Made by a program: the position numbers and the translations under genes
Part shown: piece after piece, positions 10,483 to 24,663 of the stretch
Layout: each line of letters opens with the position of its first letter
Position numbering within the stretch: position 1 is the stretch's first letter
DNA from: Cannabis sativa
Lineage: Eukaryota > Streptophyta > Magnoliopsida > Rosales > Cannabaceae
Assembly (NCBI RefSeq): GCF_029168945.1
Contig: NC_083601.1
Span: forward strand, 74,699,595-74,763,594
Reading direction: 5' to 3'
DNA: 64,000 bases
The notes under the pieces: generated by a model
The model's database searches: none
What the model was told of the DNA's origin: nothing
What the model saw: only the letters and a program-made list of their open reading frames with translations

Positions 10483-12433
10483 AGTCGCCTGGCCCTGGAT
10501 TGAGGTGGGGCAACCTATTTTTGATCCACTCGTAGAGGTGGCCTAACCGGATTAGATTTTCAATCTCGTCCTTGAGATTCTTACATTCATTGGTGCTATG
10601 ACCGATGTCGTTATGGTACTCGCATCTCTTGCTCGGATCTCTCCGGGAGCTATCCTTGTACAACGGTTGTGGTCTCCGGTAGTGTGTATTTTGCCTAGTA
10701 GCAAAGTACACACGCTCTTGGGAGTCTGACAACTCCGTGTATTGAGTATACTGGGGGGTGTACCCCCTTTTCTGGCGCTTCTCCCCCGTCCGGGTGCTAC
10801 CCTTGGAGGACCTTTTACTCCTCGAGCCCTGGGAAGGGCCTGCCAGGCTAGCAGCCGGAGCAGAGTGCGAAGGAGCTTGCCCATTCACTCCGGACGGGTT
10901 TCCGAAATGGGATGATGCTGGCGCCAAGGCCTGGCCCTGGCTATATCCGGGGGTAGCAAAGAATTGTATGCCACTTGCTTGTGGAGTTGCGGTCGGGGTA
11001 GTACCCAAGGGCGATACTCCGGGCATGTACCCTGCTATCCCGGTGGGATAGTATCCTCCGTAAGCCACGATTTGGGCTTCTTCGAGGTTGATATATTTTT
11101 GGACTCTCTTCTGGAAGTCCTGAAGGCTAGCAGCTCCTTCTTGCTGCAGTTCATTCCAGAAAGGAGTCCCAGTGCGGATGCCTGCTTGGAGAAGTGCAAG
11201 CTGTTGTCCGTCGTCAACTTTCTTGGTTTTCGAGGCTTCCTCTTGGAACCTCTTTATATAATTCTTCAAGGTCTCGGTGGGCAGTTGCTTGATATTAGTC
11301 AAGGCACTGACCTCCAGATTGACCTTCCTTGCGGCGACAAACTGTCTCCGGAAGTTGGTCTGTAGTTTGTTCCAACAGCCCACGGATCCCGGTTCCAGTT
11401 TTTTGAACCATTCCTCTGCGGACCCACTTAAGGTAAGTGGGAAGCACAGACATTTGGCGTCATTGCTGACCCTCATGACCGTCATGACTCGGTTGAACCG
11501 TGACAAGTGGTCGCTAGGATCGGAGTTCCCGGTAGAAGCTGCCATTTCGGACATCTTGAAGTTCTTAGGGAGCTCTGCCTCTAAGATGTGCTTAGCACAT
11601 GGCTCCCGATCCTCGCTGTCTGAGTCAGAGTCATCTCCTTTTTGTCTCCGGGAGACTCGGGCAATGTCTTTTCAAAGTATGGCGAGTTCCGCCATGATTC
11701 CTTCATTTAACGTACCCGTGGAGGCCGTGGGTCCGTATCTTTTTTGGTCAAGGTGATCTCGGAGATCACCTTGGTTCCCATTGATTTGATTTCTCAAATC
11801 AACGGGAGGACACCTATGTCCTCTTCTCCCTCTACCCCCGGGTTCTTGGTGCACGAAAACGCTTTTTCGGTCCTCTCGATCCTGAGGGCCAAAGCTCCCT
11901 TTTTGGGGCTTGCCCCTCTGCGGACCTTTCCCTTTAGGGAAATCTGAGCGGACCTTTCGCGGATCCTGCGCCTTTTTCTTTCGCCCTGGGGTAGAGGTAG
12001 GGTTCTTTGTTTGGTTCCCTTCAGCAGGGTATCTTATAGGGCTAGGCTCCCTAGATTTCTGCTGTTGGGAACTAGGCGAAGACATCGCTGGCTCCTTGCC
12101 AAGTCCAGCGGTCATTGCCTTGGGGTGCATGTGAATGCCAGCTGCCTCCATGGCTTTTTGCATGGCCAGCATCACTTCTTGCATTTTCTGGTTTTGCGCT
12201 TTCTGAGCTTCGATCTCGGCTTCGTGATCGATAGCTTTTTGTCTGAGAAGCACCAGTTCCGAGTAACTACCTTCGTTGTAGGCATACTCATCGAGGTTTC
12301 CCTCATAGTCATCATCGGGGATTCCTTCCTCTTCCTCGGACCCCTCTGCTGCTCTTGAGGCTACATCTTCCTCATTTGGGTCTTGAGCGTCTTCAAGAGG
12401 GCGAGGCTGACGAGTACTTCTAGTCTCCACCAT
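10379..12433 (-). pseudogene. gag: Tat gag with one in-frame stop
   Basis: I start it at the ATG at 12433 (MVETRSTRQPRP), about 60 bp inside the primer-binding site. The first part is a charged, low-complexity region with a long Glu/Gln helix. After an in-frame TGA at 11672-11674 the same frame goes on into the retrotransposon Gag domain (LSGSAEEWFKKL, W..L...F...F, IKRFQEEA). Next come a Pro/Gly/Ser-rich linker and one zinc-knuckle-like C-H-C segment (CEYHNDIGHSTNEC). Gag forms the particle and binds element RNA. Most of the protein would be lost unless the TGA is read through. Confidence 0.88.
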
Positions 12434-12473
12434 GTTTGTGAAGTCAAGTGTTCGTTTACAGTAGCTTTCTTCA

Positions 12474-12495
12474 GCTCTCAATGAAAGCACCAAAA
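12474..12495 (-). promoter_or_regulatory. Primer-binding site of the Tat element
   Basis: Immediately inside the 5' LTR the minus strand reads TTTTGGTGCTTTCATTGAGA. The position next to the LTR is that of the tRNA primer-binding site. I cannot name the tRNA with certainty; it is not the common initiator-Met sequence TGGTATCAGAGC. Confidence 0.65.
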
Positions 12496-13275
12496 TGTTG
12501 ACCGAGATTTTCGGCAACTAATAAAATATTATAAAATTACTGAGCTGTAAGAAAGTGAGAGAAGGGTTTTTACGTGGTTGGGGCGTTAATGAGCCTTAGT
12601 CCACGAGTCTTTGTTATTTATGGATGTCTTTAATACAAAGAATATACTTGGGAGAGTTTCACCCTTATAAATACAGAGAATGTTCTTGGTGAGTATTTAC
12701 TCTACTTGCTCATATGCAGCCCAAGATTCTCGATCCCATTTAATGAGCTTTGAGGGGGTATTTATAGTGTTTTTGGTGGGGTGATCCCTAGAATTGTCCT
12801 TACAAGTGTATCTGTAAGTATGCATAAAGTTGGGTATTCCCAATGAATATACCATGGGTAATGCATGGTCAAATCCCTAGGTGCTGTAGGGTTTTTATGT
12901 GGAATGTCCTTATTGCCTTTTGATTGACGCGACTCTTCACAGTGTAGCCGTCGCTAGACTTAAATGATCATTCTTGTCGCATTTCTTGGTTGGAGGTTGT
13001 GCCGTCAGACTTTATTGCATGTAGCAGTCCCAACACGCTTCCTCCCATGCGGCATTTAATGCGACTTGATTGCTCAGGAGAAGCCTGACACCTCGCGGAG
13101 ATGCCTTAGCGCTATTCGAGCTTTCAGGAGCATCTGAAGTTCCATGTGCCTTCTCCGGGGGCTACGTCCTGGACGCTACCTTATGGCATAAAGACTTAGC
13201 AAATATTGTGAATTGCTTGATCCACGTGTCCTTATCCAGTTGGTCCACGTATATTGGGCAAAATCAGGGGCAACA
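12496..13275 (-). repeat. Tat element 5' LTR
   Basis: 780-bp partner of 1125-1897. The minus-strand TATA-like box CTATAAATAC is at 12758-12767. Small ORFs here and in the other LTR on the plus strand are chance frames inside the LTR. Confidence 0.93.
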
Positions 13276-16200
13276 CTCATTATTTAAAATGTATTTTCTT
13301 TATTATTCTAATAAATAAATTCTCATTAAATTCGAAATTTAGAATTAAAATTCAAAAAATAAGAATTTAATATAATATTTATAAAATTATACTTAGATGG
13401 TGATTGAAATAAAATTAATTATTTCCATCTTAGTAATAATCTTAAATATAAATATTAAGGAAATTAATTTAAGTTGAATTAAATTAGATTAATTAGCAAC
13501 TTAAAAATTTCCTTTGAGAATATATATTTATTGAACTCGAAAATTTAAAGTATATATAAAAAAAAATATACAATTTTCGAAAATAATAATAAAAATTAGA
13601 AAAGGAATACTTCAAGCAAAAATATCACCTATCTAGATTTTCTTTTGACTAGTTAATTCAATTTCTAATAATATATATATATTTTAAATTCATTTATTTT
13701 AAATTAATCAATTAAATGAAAAAATCATTGATTTGAGTTGGTCCAAGAATTAATTAAAATAATTAATTAATTTACAACTCAATCTATTTTCAAGATAAAT
13801 TCGAAAAATATTGCATAAATAAAATGTAATTTTCGAAATTTATTAAGAAAATAAAGGAAAAATATATATATTGAAAATTATTTAAATTTAAGTTGAAAAA
13901 TTAAATTTCAACCTAAAATAATTTTCTATTTAATTAAGTGTCATGAAAAATAAATAAATATTAAGTATCATGATGAAAATCAACTTAGATATTTAAATTT
14001 TTCAAGTTAATTAAATGTATTAAATTCAAGAAATAAATAATTAAGTGTAGAGAAGGCTTAATTATTAATTTCTAGTTTAATACTAGGAAAAATATACTTA
14101 AATAAAATTGTACTGAAATTAATTATTTAAATAATTAATTTCACAATGTATAAAATTTTCCTATTAAATATTAGAAACAATAAGTAGTCTAGAAATTACT
14201 ATCTAGAAAATATCTTATTTGACTAGGTATCTTTTCAACAAAAATTTGAAAAATATTTAATTTAAGTTATATAGAAAAAATCTAAAACTTAAATAATTTG
14301 AAATTTAGATTTAATTAAATATCAAAATTAAGTTATAACCACTTAATTTGAAGATAACTTTTTAAGTTAATATTCGAAAAGATATTAACCTAAAAAAGTA
14401 TCTAAAATATTCCATTTTAAGTTAATATTCAAAAAGATATTAACTTAAAAAATATCTTAAGAATCTTTAATAACTAATGCCTTGGATTCCTCAACTTGAT
14501 TTAAAATTTAAATAAAATATTCAAATTTAAGTTAGATAAGAAAAATCAGTTGATACAACTAATTTATAACTTAAATATGAATATTTAATTAAATAAGCTC
14601 TAGAAAGAATCTAGTTAGTTAAAATTCTCTATTTAATTAAATACAAGAAAAATACAAATAGTTTGTCTAGAAATAATATCTAAAACTAAAAGTGTTTTTC
14701 TTAAAATTAACTTTAAAATATTAAAATGAAAATAAATTTTCATATATTTTAAAAGTTAATTATGTGGCTAATTCAATTTTATTAGGTCAAACTAATATAA
14801 TTAACCTAGTACAGGTATTCAAATCAGGCAAATGGGCCTTCACAATTGGGGTAGTTCATGTGAGGGGGTGCTGGGTTCAGTATGTCGTACCCACTTCTAT
14901 GGCTCCCAACTCTCACACAAGGCCCAAAAGAGAGGAATTTAACCTTAAAATGAATAACTGTTATTAATTGAATAGGTCCAAGAACTAAATGGACCTAAAT
15001 AAAATCTATCATGGTGTGACATTTTATTTAGCAACAACCTATATGCATCTATATAATAAAATAAACACATAGGCTCACACAGGTACACACTTGGATGGAT
15101 CCTATCATGTTGCTAGGTCATACACATATGAAAGAAGATTGTAAATATACCTGTTACAAATTATTTACTTGACCAAGGGAGCCATCAGATTATTAGATCT
15201 GGCAAAAAGTAACCATGGCTATTTGCGATCAAGTAATAATAGGTTTTGAAAACTTACAAACAAGCTAAAACCACATACTCCTGCAACAAGGTTAGCTGGA
15301 TAGTTGGAAGTAGGATTTATTTAATTTTAAATAAATAAATTTAAAAAAAAAAATTAAATAAATAAAAAAAATAATAAAAAAAAATAATTTTCGAAAAATA
15401 AAATAAAAAAAATATTAATTTTTCGAAAATAAAAAATAATATTTATTTAAATTTCAAAATTATTTTAAAAAAATTATTTAAAATTAAACCTACAATTTTG
15501 AAAAACTAGGTTTCAACCAACCTAAATATCATTTCAAAAATTTGCTAACTACTTTTAAAAATTAAATGTTATTTTATAAATAAAAATTAAATAAAAATTA
15601 GAAAAGATAAATTAAATATCTTTTTCAGATTTTAAATTTAATTTAAATAAATAAAATAACAAAATTTAAAAGTTAGCAAAATATCTTACATCTATTTAAA
15701 ATTACATGATTATAGTTATCTTATTTTAAATTTAAATAAGGTCAAAATATTTTAAAAAAAATTTAAAAAGGCTTAATATCTGACCTTAAATTTAAAAATA
15801 AGATAAGATATAATAAAATTTAAAAATAAGATAAATAATTAAGCAAAAAGATAGATATTTACTAATTTCAAATTCAAATTATACTAATATCATGAATTAA
15901 ATTTAAAAATTATTAAATTAATTCATAATGATAATTAGAATTGAATTAGGAATAGTAAATCTATAAATACAAAACTACACAAAAAATCGGAAGTTAATTC
16001 CATGAAAAAGCATGAAAAAACGTAGAAAAATGAAAAAAATTGTGAGCTGTACGGACAGTTTTCGCGATCGCAGGAAAATTTCAGCACAACTCCGATTTTT
16101 TCGAATCTTCAAAAAATCATAACTAATTCAAATTAAATCGAAATTTAGTTCTGTAAAAATAAAAATAATTCCAGAAACAGATATTCATTTATTTTTCACG

Positions 16201-17892
16201 AAAATTCACAAACATCAATCAATCATCATATAACACTCAATACAACATGATACCATCCAAAAACAAACAAACAATCGTTTTAAAGTCCAAATTTCTTGTA
16301 AGTAAATCAATTACCATGGCTCCGAGGCCAGTTATAGAAAGTGGGGAAGGCTCAGTTTTTCTGAAGAGAGAACTTTCTGTCAGAAAACTAATGAAAGCAT
16401 GTTATTTGACTGAGCCATCACTTTCTATTTATAGGCAACTACTAGGTTTAGGTTAGGAATTATTTGGCATTAAAATAATGAAAATATTAATTTTAAAATC
16501 CACAATAAGTGGCCGGCCAAGGTGTAGTAGTGGGCCCCACTTGATTTTGTAGTTTTATCAAATTTTATCTCTATTTTCTCAAAAACGCCAATTTTCCAAT
16601 TCTAACCTTTTAAATGCCAAAACTAATTATTTAATAACTAAAATAGATTATTAAATAATATTGTCATTTAATTTAATTATTAATTAGACATATAAAGTCC
16701 ATTAATAAATAAATAAACCTAGAAACTCTTTTCTTTACAATTTCACCCCTGCTTAGTGAAAATTCATAAAATTAGACATAGTCTAACTTTAGAATTATAA
16801 TTGATCAATCACGAATCAATTAATGAGTCTTACAAGAAGAATGTTCTCAACTAGAATGGGGACCATGGATCTATATGCTGAGCTTCCAATAAGTGAACCA
16901 AATTTACCAAGTAAATTCCTACTTATTAATTCTTCGTTGAATCCACTCTTAAAACTTAGATTGCACTCTCAGACTTATATAGAGCATATTATATGTTCCA
17001 GGATATCAAATACGCTATCTCATTTAACCATTGTTATAATCTTATTGTGATTTAAAGATCCTCTATATAGATGATCTACATCGAAATGGGATTTCTTTAC
17101 CGTTCTCACCCCTCAATGTATTTTTCCCCTTAAAACACTTAGCTACATGTAAATGGTGTTTAGGGATCTAATAATTAGTATGTTAAACAAGAGCTCATCC
17201 ATTTACTTCTATTTGCTAAGCTCGAAGGGAATCATCACTTGACTTCTATACACTAGTAGAAGCTATAGATTCCATATTTATGTTCAGCACTCCCACTCAA
17301 TCATACTATCATGTTCCCAAAATATACGTATCACCCTGACCTAAAAGTAGGCTTAACTAATAAATCAAAGAACATGAATAGCACTCCTGAGTTGAGCCCA
17401 AGCAAATCAGGATTTAGATTCTTTTAATCTTAAGATCAACCACTGATATTGACTTGGAAAGATATGTATAACGGTAAGTTTGTAATATCTTAACTTAGTT
17501 GCAATATCGGTCCAGTCCAATGTATACTCCATACATTTGAAACTAGTATACTTTACTAATGTCCTGGAAAGAACATAACACTTACTCCATGTGTAAGTAT
17601 ACATCATCGCTGATTATCACATTAGTGTAAATCCAATAACATTCATGAAACAGGGACCAAGTCTTTTGATTCATATGATCACAATCACATTTCACTGTGT
17701 TGACGATACTGTAATTGTGAATAAACATATGATCTGGATTTAACTGATTTTGTGTGTATGAATGTAATAAACATATTAAACATATTAAACCATTAGCATG
17801 TAGAATTCACGCAAACATCAATCACTTCAAATTTCTTATATTGATAACTAATCAAATTGTAAAGAGTTTTATTTAGGGCATAAAACCCAACA
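13276..17892 (-). mobile_element. Rest of the minus-strand copia element: leader and 5' LTR
   Basis: Very AT-rich, non-coding. It ends at 17892 with plus-strand GGGCATAAAACCCAACA, that is, it begins TGTTGGGTTTTATGCCC on the minus strand, exactly as the two solo LTRs at 40213 and 43341. The 16300-17892 part matches those LTRs in order: TATTTATAGGCAACTACTAGG, GTGGCCGGCCA, CACCCTGACC, CTTTACTAATG. I could not place the inner LTR edge, and the stretch is about 2.7 kb longer than a solo LTR, so 13276 to roughly 16000 is leader or an LTR insertion. The flank ATAAT at 17893-17897 is the likely target duplication; its partner is outside the window. Confidence 0.65.
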
Positions 17893-18079
17893 ATAATCTG
17901 GCCATATGCCCTGGTGAGAGTCGAATGAAGTTCTAGGGCTCTTTGGATTGCTATAACCCTTGGGTTTTTGGTTTTGACAATTTTTTTTTTGCATCATTGA
18001 GGGTGTAGAAATGATAAGAGATAAGTTAGCTATGTAGACTAAGGTGATTGGATTTTTTTTTTTCTTTTTGTGTATTGAT

Positions 18080-18290
18080 CATATTTTAGTAGTTTCGCTT
18101 GGTTGAGAGATGAAATCAAAAATGACATTTGTTTTTCCTTTGATGTATTTGATTTCAAAAGTTTAACGTGAGAATGACGTGGCTAATTTGAGTAGTTGAG
18201 CATTGACTACTTAATTCTGTTTTAACATGAGCATCCCTTAAAATTCTGCAAAGTCTGTTTCCACTAAAAAATTGTGCTTGATGAGTATGT
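18080..18290 (-). pseudogene. RNase H tail fragment (caulimovirid-like), copies 1 and, at 19250-19460, 2
   Basis: Minus-strand frame with an FLVETDFAEF block and then a FEIKYIKGKTN block, the typical end of the RT-linked RNase H of pararetroviruses. The same fragment recurs 1.17 kb to the right. A longer version with the first catalytic Asp block (TDAS) is at 20410-20990. Confidence 0.5.
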
Positions 18291-18329
18291 GCAAACTCTT
18301 TTTTTAAATTCTTGAAGAAGTGTGGACAC

Positions 18330-19065
18330 CCATTATGGAAGAATGAAGAATTCTTCATCTTCTTCCAATCAAGCAAAATGAAGATATTAATCCAACTAAA
18401 GCTAGCCATCTTGGAATGAATCCTGAACATCAGCAGATGGAAAGCGAATAATGTGACCAACTCAAATCACAAGGGCTAATCGAAGACACTAAGTCACCAT
18501 AGGCATGCCACACATTTTATGTTAACAACATGACAAAGCAAGCTAGAGGAAAATAACACTTAGTGATTAATTATCAACCACTTAACTATTTCTTGACGGA
18601 TGATAAATTTCTTCTACCAAATAGAATTCACTTTTCTCTAGCATCTCAAAAGCAAAAATATTTCTCAAATTTTGACCTAAAATCCGACTTTTTGAAATTG
18701 GGCATCAAAGAAGAAGACAAGCCAAAAACAACGTTTTGCATCCTGAATCACCATTTCTAATGGACAGTAATGCCCTTCGAACTCAAAAGGATGCCATCCC
18801 TTTTCGAGATGGCAATGACTAAATATACACTCTAATCCTAAACTAGGCCTAATCTACATTGATGATATACTGTTGTTCTCACCTAATAACAAGGCCCATG
18901 CTAACCTCCTGGCCCAATTTCCAGAGATAGTGAAAAAGTATGGGATTATGCTTTCTGAAAAGAGATGGTAGTGGGATAAATAGAAATAGAATTCCTTAGA
19001 GAAAGAGCCCAGACGAGAGTTTGGCAAAAGGGTAGTCTGGATAGAAAGAAAATTTTTCGGATATA
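18330..19065 (+). pseudogene. Reverse-transcriptase fragment, endogenous caulimovirid-like, copy 1
   Basis: Degenerate plus-strand reading of an RT domain with stops and frameshifts. In order: a conserved LVINYQPLN block near 18560, FDLKSD near 18680, an NHHF-x-WTVMPFELK block near 18750, and the active-site YIDDI at about 18858-18872. These blocks fit Caulimoviridae better than plant gypsy elements, and Florendovirus-like endogenous sequences best, judged from general family knowledge. It cannot encode a working enzyme. The orientation is opposite to the RNase H fragments on either side. Confidence 0.6.
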
Positions 19066-19489
19066 ATCTGGCCATATCCCCTGATGAGAGTCGAATGAAG
19101 TTCTAGGGCTCTTTGGATTGCTATAACGCTTGGGTTTTTGGTTTTGACAATTTTTTTTTTGCATCATTGGGGATGTAGAAATGATAAGAGATAAGTTAGC
19201 TATGTAGACTAAGGTGATTGGATTTTTTTTTCTTTTTGTGTATTGATCATATTTTAGTAGTTTTGCATGGTTGAGAGATGAAATCAAAAATGACATTTGT
19301 TTTTCCTTTAATGTATTTGATTTGAAAAGTTTAACGTGAGAATGACGTGGCTAATTTGAGTAGTTGAGCATTGACTACTTTATTCTGTTTAAACATGAGC
19401 GTCCTTTAAAATTCTGCAAAGTCTGTTTCCACTAAAAAATTATGCTCGATGAGTACGTGCAAACTCTTTTTTTGAATTTTTGAAGAAGT

Positions 19490-20235
19490 GTCGACACCCA
19501 TTATGGAAGAATGAAGAATCTTCATCTTCTTCCATTCAAGCAAAATGAATATATTAATCCAACTAAAGCTAGCCATCTTGGAATGAATCCTGAACATCAG
19601 CAGATGGAAAGCGAATAATGTGACCAACTCAAATCACAAGGGCTAATCAAAGACACTAAGTCACCATAGGCATGCCACACATTTTAAGTTAACAACAGGG
19701 CAGAGAAAGCTACAGGAAAACAACGATTAGTAATTAATTATCAACCACTTAACCATTTCTTGGTGGACGATAAATTTCCTCTACCAAGTAGAATTTCACT
19801 TTTCTCTAGCATCTCAAAATAAAAAATATCTCAAAGTTTAACCTAAAATTTGACTTTTGGCAATTGGGCATTAAAGAAGAAGACATGCCAAAGACAATGT
19901 TTTGTATTTGGAATCGCTATTTCCAATGGACAGTAATGCTCTCCGGACTTAAAAGGATGCCATCCCTTTTTTAGAAGGCAATGACTAAAATATACATTCC
20001 AATCTTGAACTAAGTCCTAATCTACGTTGATGATATACTATTGTTCTCACCCAATAACAAGAACCATGCTAACCTCCTAGCCCAATTTCCATAGATAGCT
20101 GAAAAGTATGGGGTTATGCTTTCTGAAAAGAAGATGGTAGTGAGCCAACCAAAAATAGAATTCCTCGAAGAAATAACCCATGTGAGAGTTTGGAAAAAGG
20201 GTAGTCTTGATAGAAGGTAAATTCTTAAGATATAG
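19490..20235 (+). pseudogene. Reverse-transcriptase fragment, endogenous caulimovirid-like, copy 2
   Basis: Second tandem copy of the RT fragment 1.17 kb upstream, with the same blocks and the YIDDI-like site (here YVDDI) near 20026-20040. It has its own set of stops and small deletions, so the two copies have drifted independently since duplication. Non-functional. Confidence 0.6.
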
Positions 20236-20409
20236 TCTGGCAATATCCCTTGACGAGAGTCAAATGAAGTTCTAGGGCTCTTTAGATTCCTATAACCCTT
20301 GGATTTTTGGTTTTGACAATTTTTGCATTATTGGGGAATGTGGAAATGATAAGAGATAAGTTAGGCATGTAGACTAAGAGGATTAGATTTTTTTGTGTAT
20401 TGATCATAT

Positions 20410-20990
20410 TTTAGTAGTTTTGCATGGTCGAGAGATGAAATCAGAAATGACATTTATTTTTCCTTTGATGTGTTTGATTTCGAAAGTATAATGTGAGAAC
20501 GACGTGGCTAATTTGAGCAATTGAGCATTGACTAATTTATTTTATTTTAATGTGAGCATCCCTTGAAATTCTGCAAAGTCTGTTTCCACTAGGAAATTGT
20601 ACTTGATGAGGTGGAACTCAAACTTTGTCATTCCCATTTTTACTGCCAGTGTCTCTTTGAGTGTGGAATGGTAGTGTAGTTGAGAATCTTTAAAAGTCCC
20701 ACTTTTGTAACTGCACACTCTTCGTTTGCTACGATTGTCTTCTTCTACTAGGACTGCTCCCTAGTGTTTGGCACTTGCATCTGTCTGTAAGAATATTTTT
20801 CTATAAAAGGGGGTAGGCCTTGCATTATCTCTTTTAGTTTTTTGATCATGTCCATTTGTTCTCTTTCCCAAGGCAGGGATCCTTTTTGAAACATTTTTTA
20901 TAATAGGTTTGTGATCTTAGAAGGGCGAGGGGGCACACAAAATCTCTTAGGTAATTTAATATTTTGAGGAATTGTAGGATTTGTGTTTTC
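20410..20990 (-). pseudogene. RNase H domain fragment, longer copy
   Basis: Minus-strand reading from about 20990: FLQTDASAKH with a stop, then GAVLVEED, YHSTLKETLAV and again FLVETDFAEF. The catalytic Asp of the TDAS block and the Glu of LKETLAV are visible. It is interrupted by stops. Known RT-RNase H pairs lie on one strand; here the RT pieces are on the other strand, so the locus has been inverted in part. Confidence 0.55.
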
Positions 20991-21210
20991 ATGAGGCCTT
21001 CATTTGGGAATTTAACATTTCTTGGGCTATGTGTTATTGGACGTCATATTTTCCATCATGTAGTTTCATTCTGAGATGGCCAACCCCAGGGTTCCCCTTA
21101 GTCTACACGCCCAACCTATCTCTTATCCTTTCCACAATTCTTAGTGATGCCAAAACAATTGTCTAAAGTAAAAAACCCAAGGATTAAAGTATAGCGGTCG
21201 CTATACTGGT

Positions 21211-22400
21211 ATCTCACCAGTTCAGACACTATAGCGGTCGAGATACACACAATATGACTTCTAACCTCCGTCCATAGCTACGTACAACATCTTGACCTAA
21301 TGTCTTCTTACCAACATCCAATGACAATGTTTCAATGGTTCAAAACATTGCCCAAATAGAAGGCACTCCTCACATTGGAGTGGGAAAAGATCTGCAATAA
21401 AAGAATTGTGGGACTCAATTTCCCAGCTAGCGAAAACAAGAAATATGCACTGCAATGTTTTACAATCTTGCCACTAAGGATACATATCAATCTAGACCTA
21501 TCATTTACAACAAGTGTCAAAGTACAAAAGTCAAGTGAGCACCGACTTGTCGTAATAGGAAATCTTGAAGATAGACCGTTAGAAAAGCTTTTATTTTCAT
21601 TAACATGGAGATTCCTGATGCAATCTAGCCAAAACCTAAAGATGACACACCATGAGAATATTATCCGTCCGAATACCTCTAAAAACTAGAAGACGATATG
21701 TTTCATTATACAAAACACTATGTTGAGGACAACTAGGTTAACTACAATCCAATTTTCCAAGATTCGCAATACCCAAACACTGCCTGTAGCTGTCCATTCT
21801 CACTTAATGAACTTGATGAAGAAATATGCTGACGACTAGTAATGTCTTAACCTGTCAATAACAAAACGACTGCGACAACAAATGGCAACAAGAGAGCATG
21901 TCCATCTACAGGTGTGAAGATGATAGTGACACAGATGAATGCATGAACCTTAGTCCGTCATGTGAGTCCATTAGTAAAAAATGATAGGTAAAGCACCTGA
22001 AACCTGTAAATGTACCCATCTATACTTGTGCCTTGTTTGTTTATGTCAGTAATAAGGTGGACATGCGATTCTTGAAAAAGTTAGTCCATTGTTTCGTGTG
22101 CCAAGATCATGTGCCAACTCAGAAGATCAACAGAGATTTCTACACAAAAATCAAATGGCTTCTAAAGACAAATGAATCATGCAGACGATAGAGATTTCTC
22201 TGATCATATGAAAAGGTTGTCTGTTTGTTGTTATAAAAAAAGTCTAGAATGCTTTCTAGGGAAGAATGTAATTTAAGTTTTTGTGGTTTCTTGTACTTTT
22301 CTGTTAGAAGAGAGCCTATATATAGCCTCTCATTCTCAGTTGTAAGGAAATAAGTTGAAATATTATGAGAAATTAAAAATAAAAAATATACCGATAACAA
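21211..22400 (+). other. Remainder of the pararetrovirus-like segment with a promoter-like end
   Basis: Broken plus-strand coding-like text (longest stretch 21375-21689) that I cannot assign to a domain. It starts with the twice-repeated phrase TATAGCGGTCG (21192 and 21230). Near the end a plus-strand TATATATAGCC at about 22318-22328 is followed by CTCTCATTCTCAGTTGTAAGG, the layout of a pararetrovirus or LTR promoter and transcript start. No usable ORF follows. From general knowledge this fits the promoter and leader of an endogenous pararetrovirus; the evidence is weak. Confidence 0.35.
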
Positions 22401-23085
22401 TAATACAGTAAATATCTACTCGTAAAATAATATAAACTAGCATATTATATTGCTTAATTACATAGGAAAAACTTGACTGAATCTATATAAAATTAACACA
22501 TATAATACCTTGAAATATGATATCAACACATGATATATTGAAATGTGATAGAAATTGATAGAATAAAAATATAAAACTCAAATATGCAAGTATTTGAACA
22601 CAATTGAAAATTAAAATACAATAAGATCACGCAACATATAGTCTCATCTCTAATCTCACCAAAAGAACTCTGGCCTAGTTGCTATTCATTTTCACAAGTT
22701 TTAGAGAGAAAATATGATAAAGAAAATATAAGATTAAACTTTACAATAATTTTGCTAAAGAAAATTACGTAAAAAGAAAGATAGCCCATTTGTCCATAAT
22801 CTGAATCCTATTTATAAAGTCTCACAAATGGTACAAGAAAATTTGCAATTAATTTTCAAATAAATAGAAATTAAATTGATTTAATTTGATTAATCTATTA
22901 TAACATTTACTCCAAAATTGTAGGCATTATTTCAAGATTTGGTCAATGAATTAATTTTTTGCTCATTTAATGAGCTTTATTTGGACCAACACCAATATAT
23001 AGAGAAGAAAATAATAGAATTAGAAATGGCACATGGCTTGGCTCTATAGATATATTCAGGGACAATTTATATGGGGTACTATTTT
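22401..23085. other. AT-rich stretch, possible old LTR piece; MULE left edge may lie here
   Basis: No coding potential. On the minus strand CTTTATAAATAGGATTC (about 22804-22820) with a downstream TTTTCTCTCTAAAACTTG resembles an LTR promoter and transcript start. At 23059 the sequence GGGACAATTTATATGGGG looks like a Mutator-type end, and the 26 bp from there join the MULE once the chromovirus is removed; no matching 9-bp target duplication was found, so the edge is unproven. Confidence 0.35.
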
Positions 23086-24662
<1,577 letters not shown>

Positions 24663-24663
24663 A

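Larger units (their letters stand above)
1125..13275 (-). mobile_element. Ty3/gypsy retrotransposon, Tat-type, complete with two LTRs
   Basis: Complete LTR element of 12,151 bp in minus orientation. LTRs start TGTTGACCGAG and end GGGGCAACA on the plus strand, and CTCAT flanks both sides (1120-1124 and 13276-13280) as the 5-bp target duplication. Gag, protease, RT, RNase H, a second archaeal-type RNase H and integrase run from right to left. The second RNase H, the lack of a chromodomain, and an accessory gene on the opposite strand downstream of integrase point to the Tat lineage. The LTRs differ at roughly a dozen sites plus two small clusters, so the insertion is fairly recent, but gag, protease and pol each carry an in-frame stop. 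It sits inside the leader of the copia element. Its base composition is visibly richer in G+C than its surroundings. Confidence 0.93.
17893..20620. repeat. 1.17-kb tandem repeat of pararetrovirus-like sequence, two full copies and one partial
   Basis: The phrase starting TCTGGCCATAT and continuing with GAGAGTCGAATGAAGTTCTA recurs at about 17898, 19068 and 20236, period about 1,170 bp. Copies 1 and 2 carry the same modules in the same order: a minus-strand RNase H tail, then a plus-strand protease-end/RT segment. The third copy runs into a longer RNase H. Copies differ by scattered substitutions and small indels, so the amplification is old. An inverted, diverged echo of the unit start (TAGTCTACACGCC, CCTATCTCTTATCC) lies at about 21104-21210. 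Confidence 0.75.

Noticed and set aside
13276..16200. Host intergenic DNA or a gene next to the Tat element
   Set aside because: The CTCAT duplication shows that it continues the copia leader and LTR; no coding frame longer than chance.
17893..20620. Satellite DNA array
   Set aside because: Only two and a third copies, each with recognisable RT and RNase H remnants; a rearranged viral-type insert explains it better.
23050..23075. Left MULE terminus at GGGACAATTTATATGGGG
   Set aside because: The preceding 9 bp (ATATATTCA) do not match the 9 bp after the right candidate (ATTAATTTT), and the inverted match is weak; kept only as a possibility.
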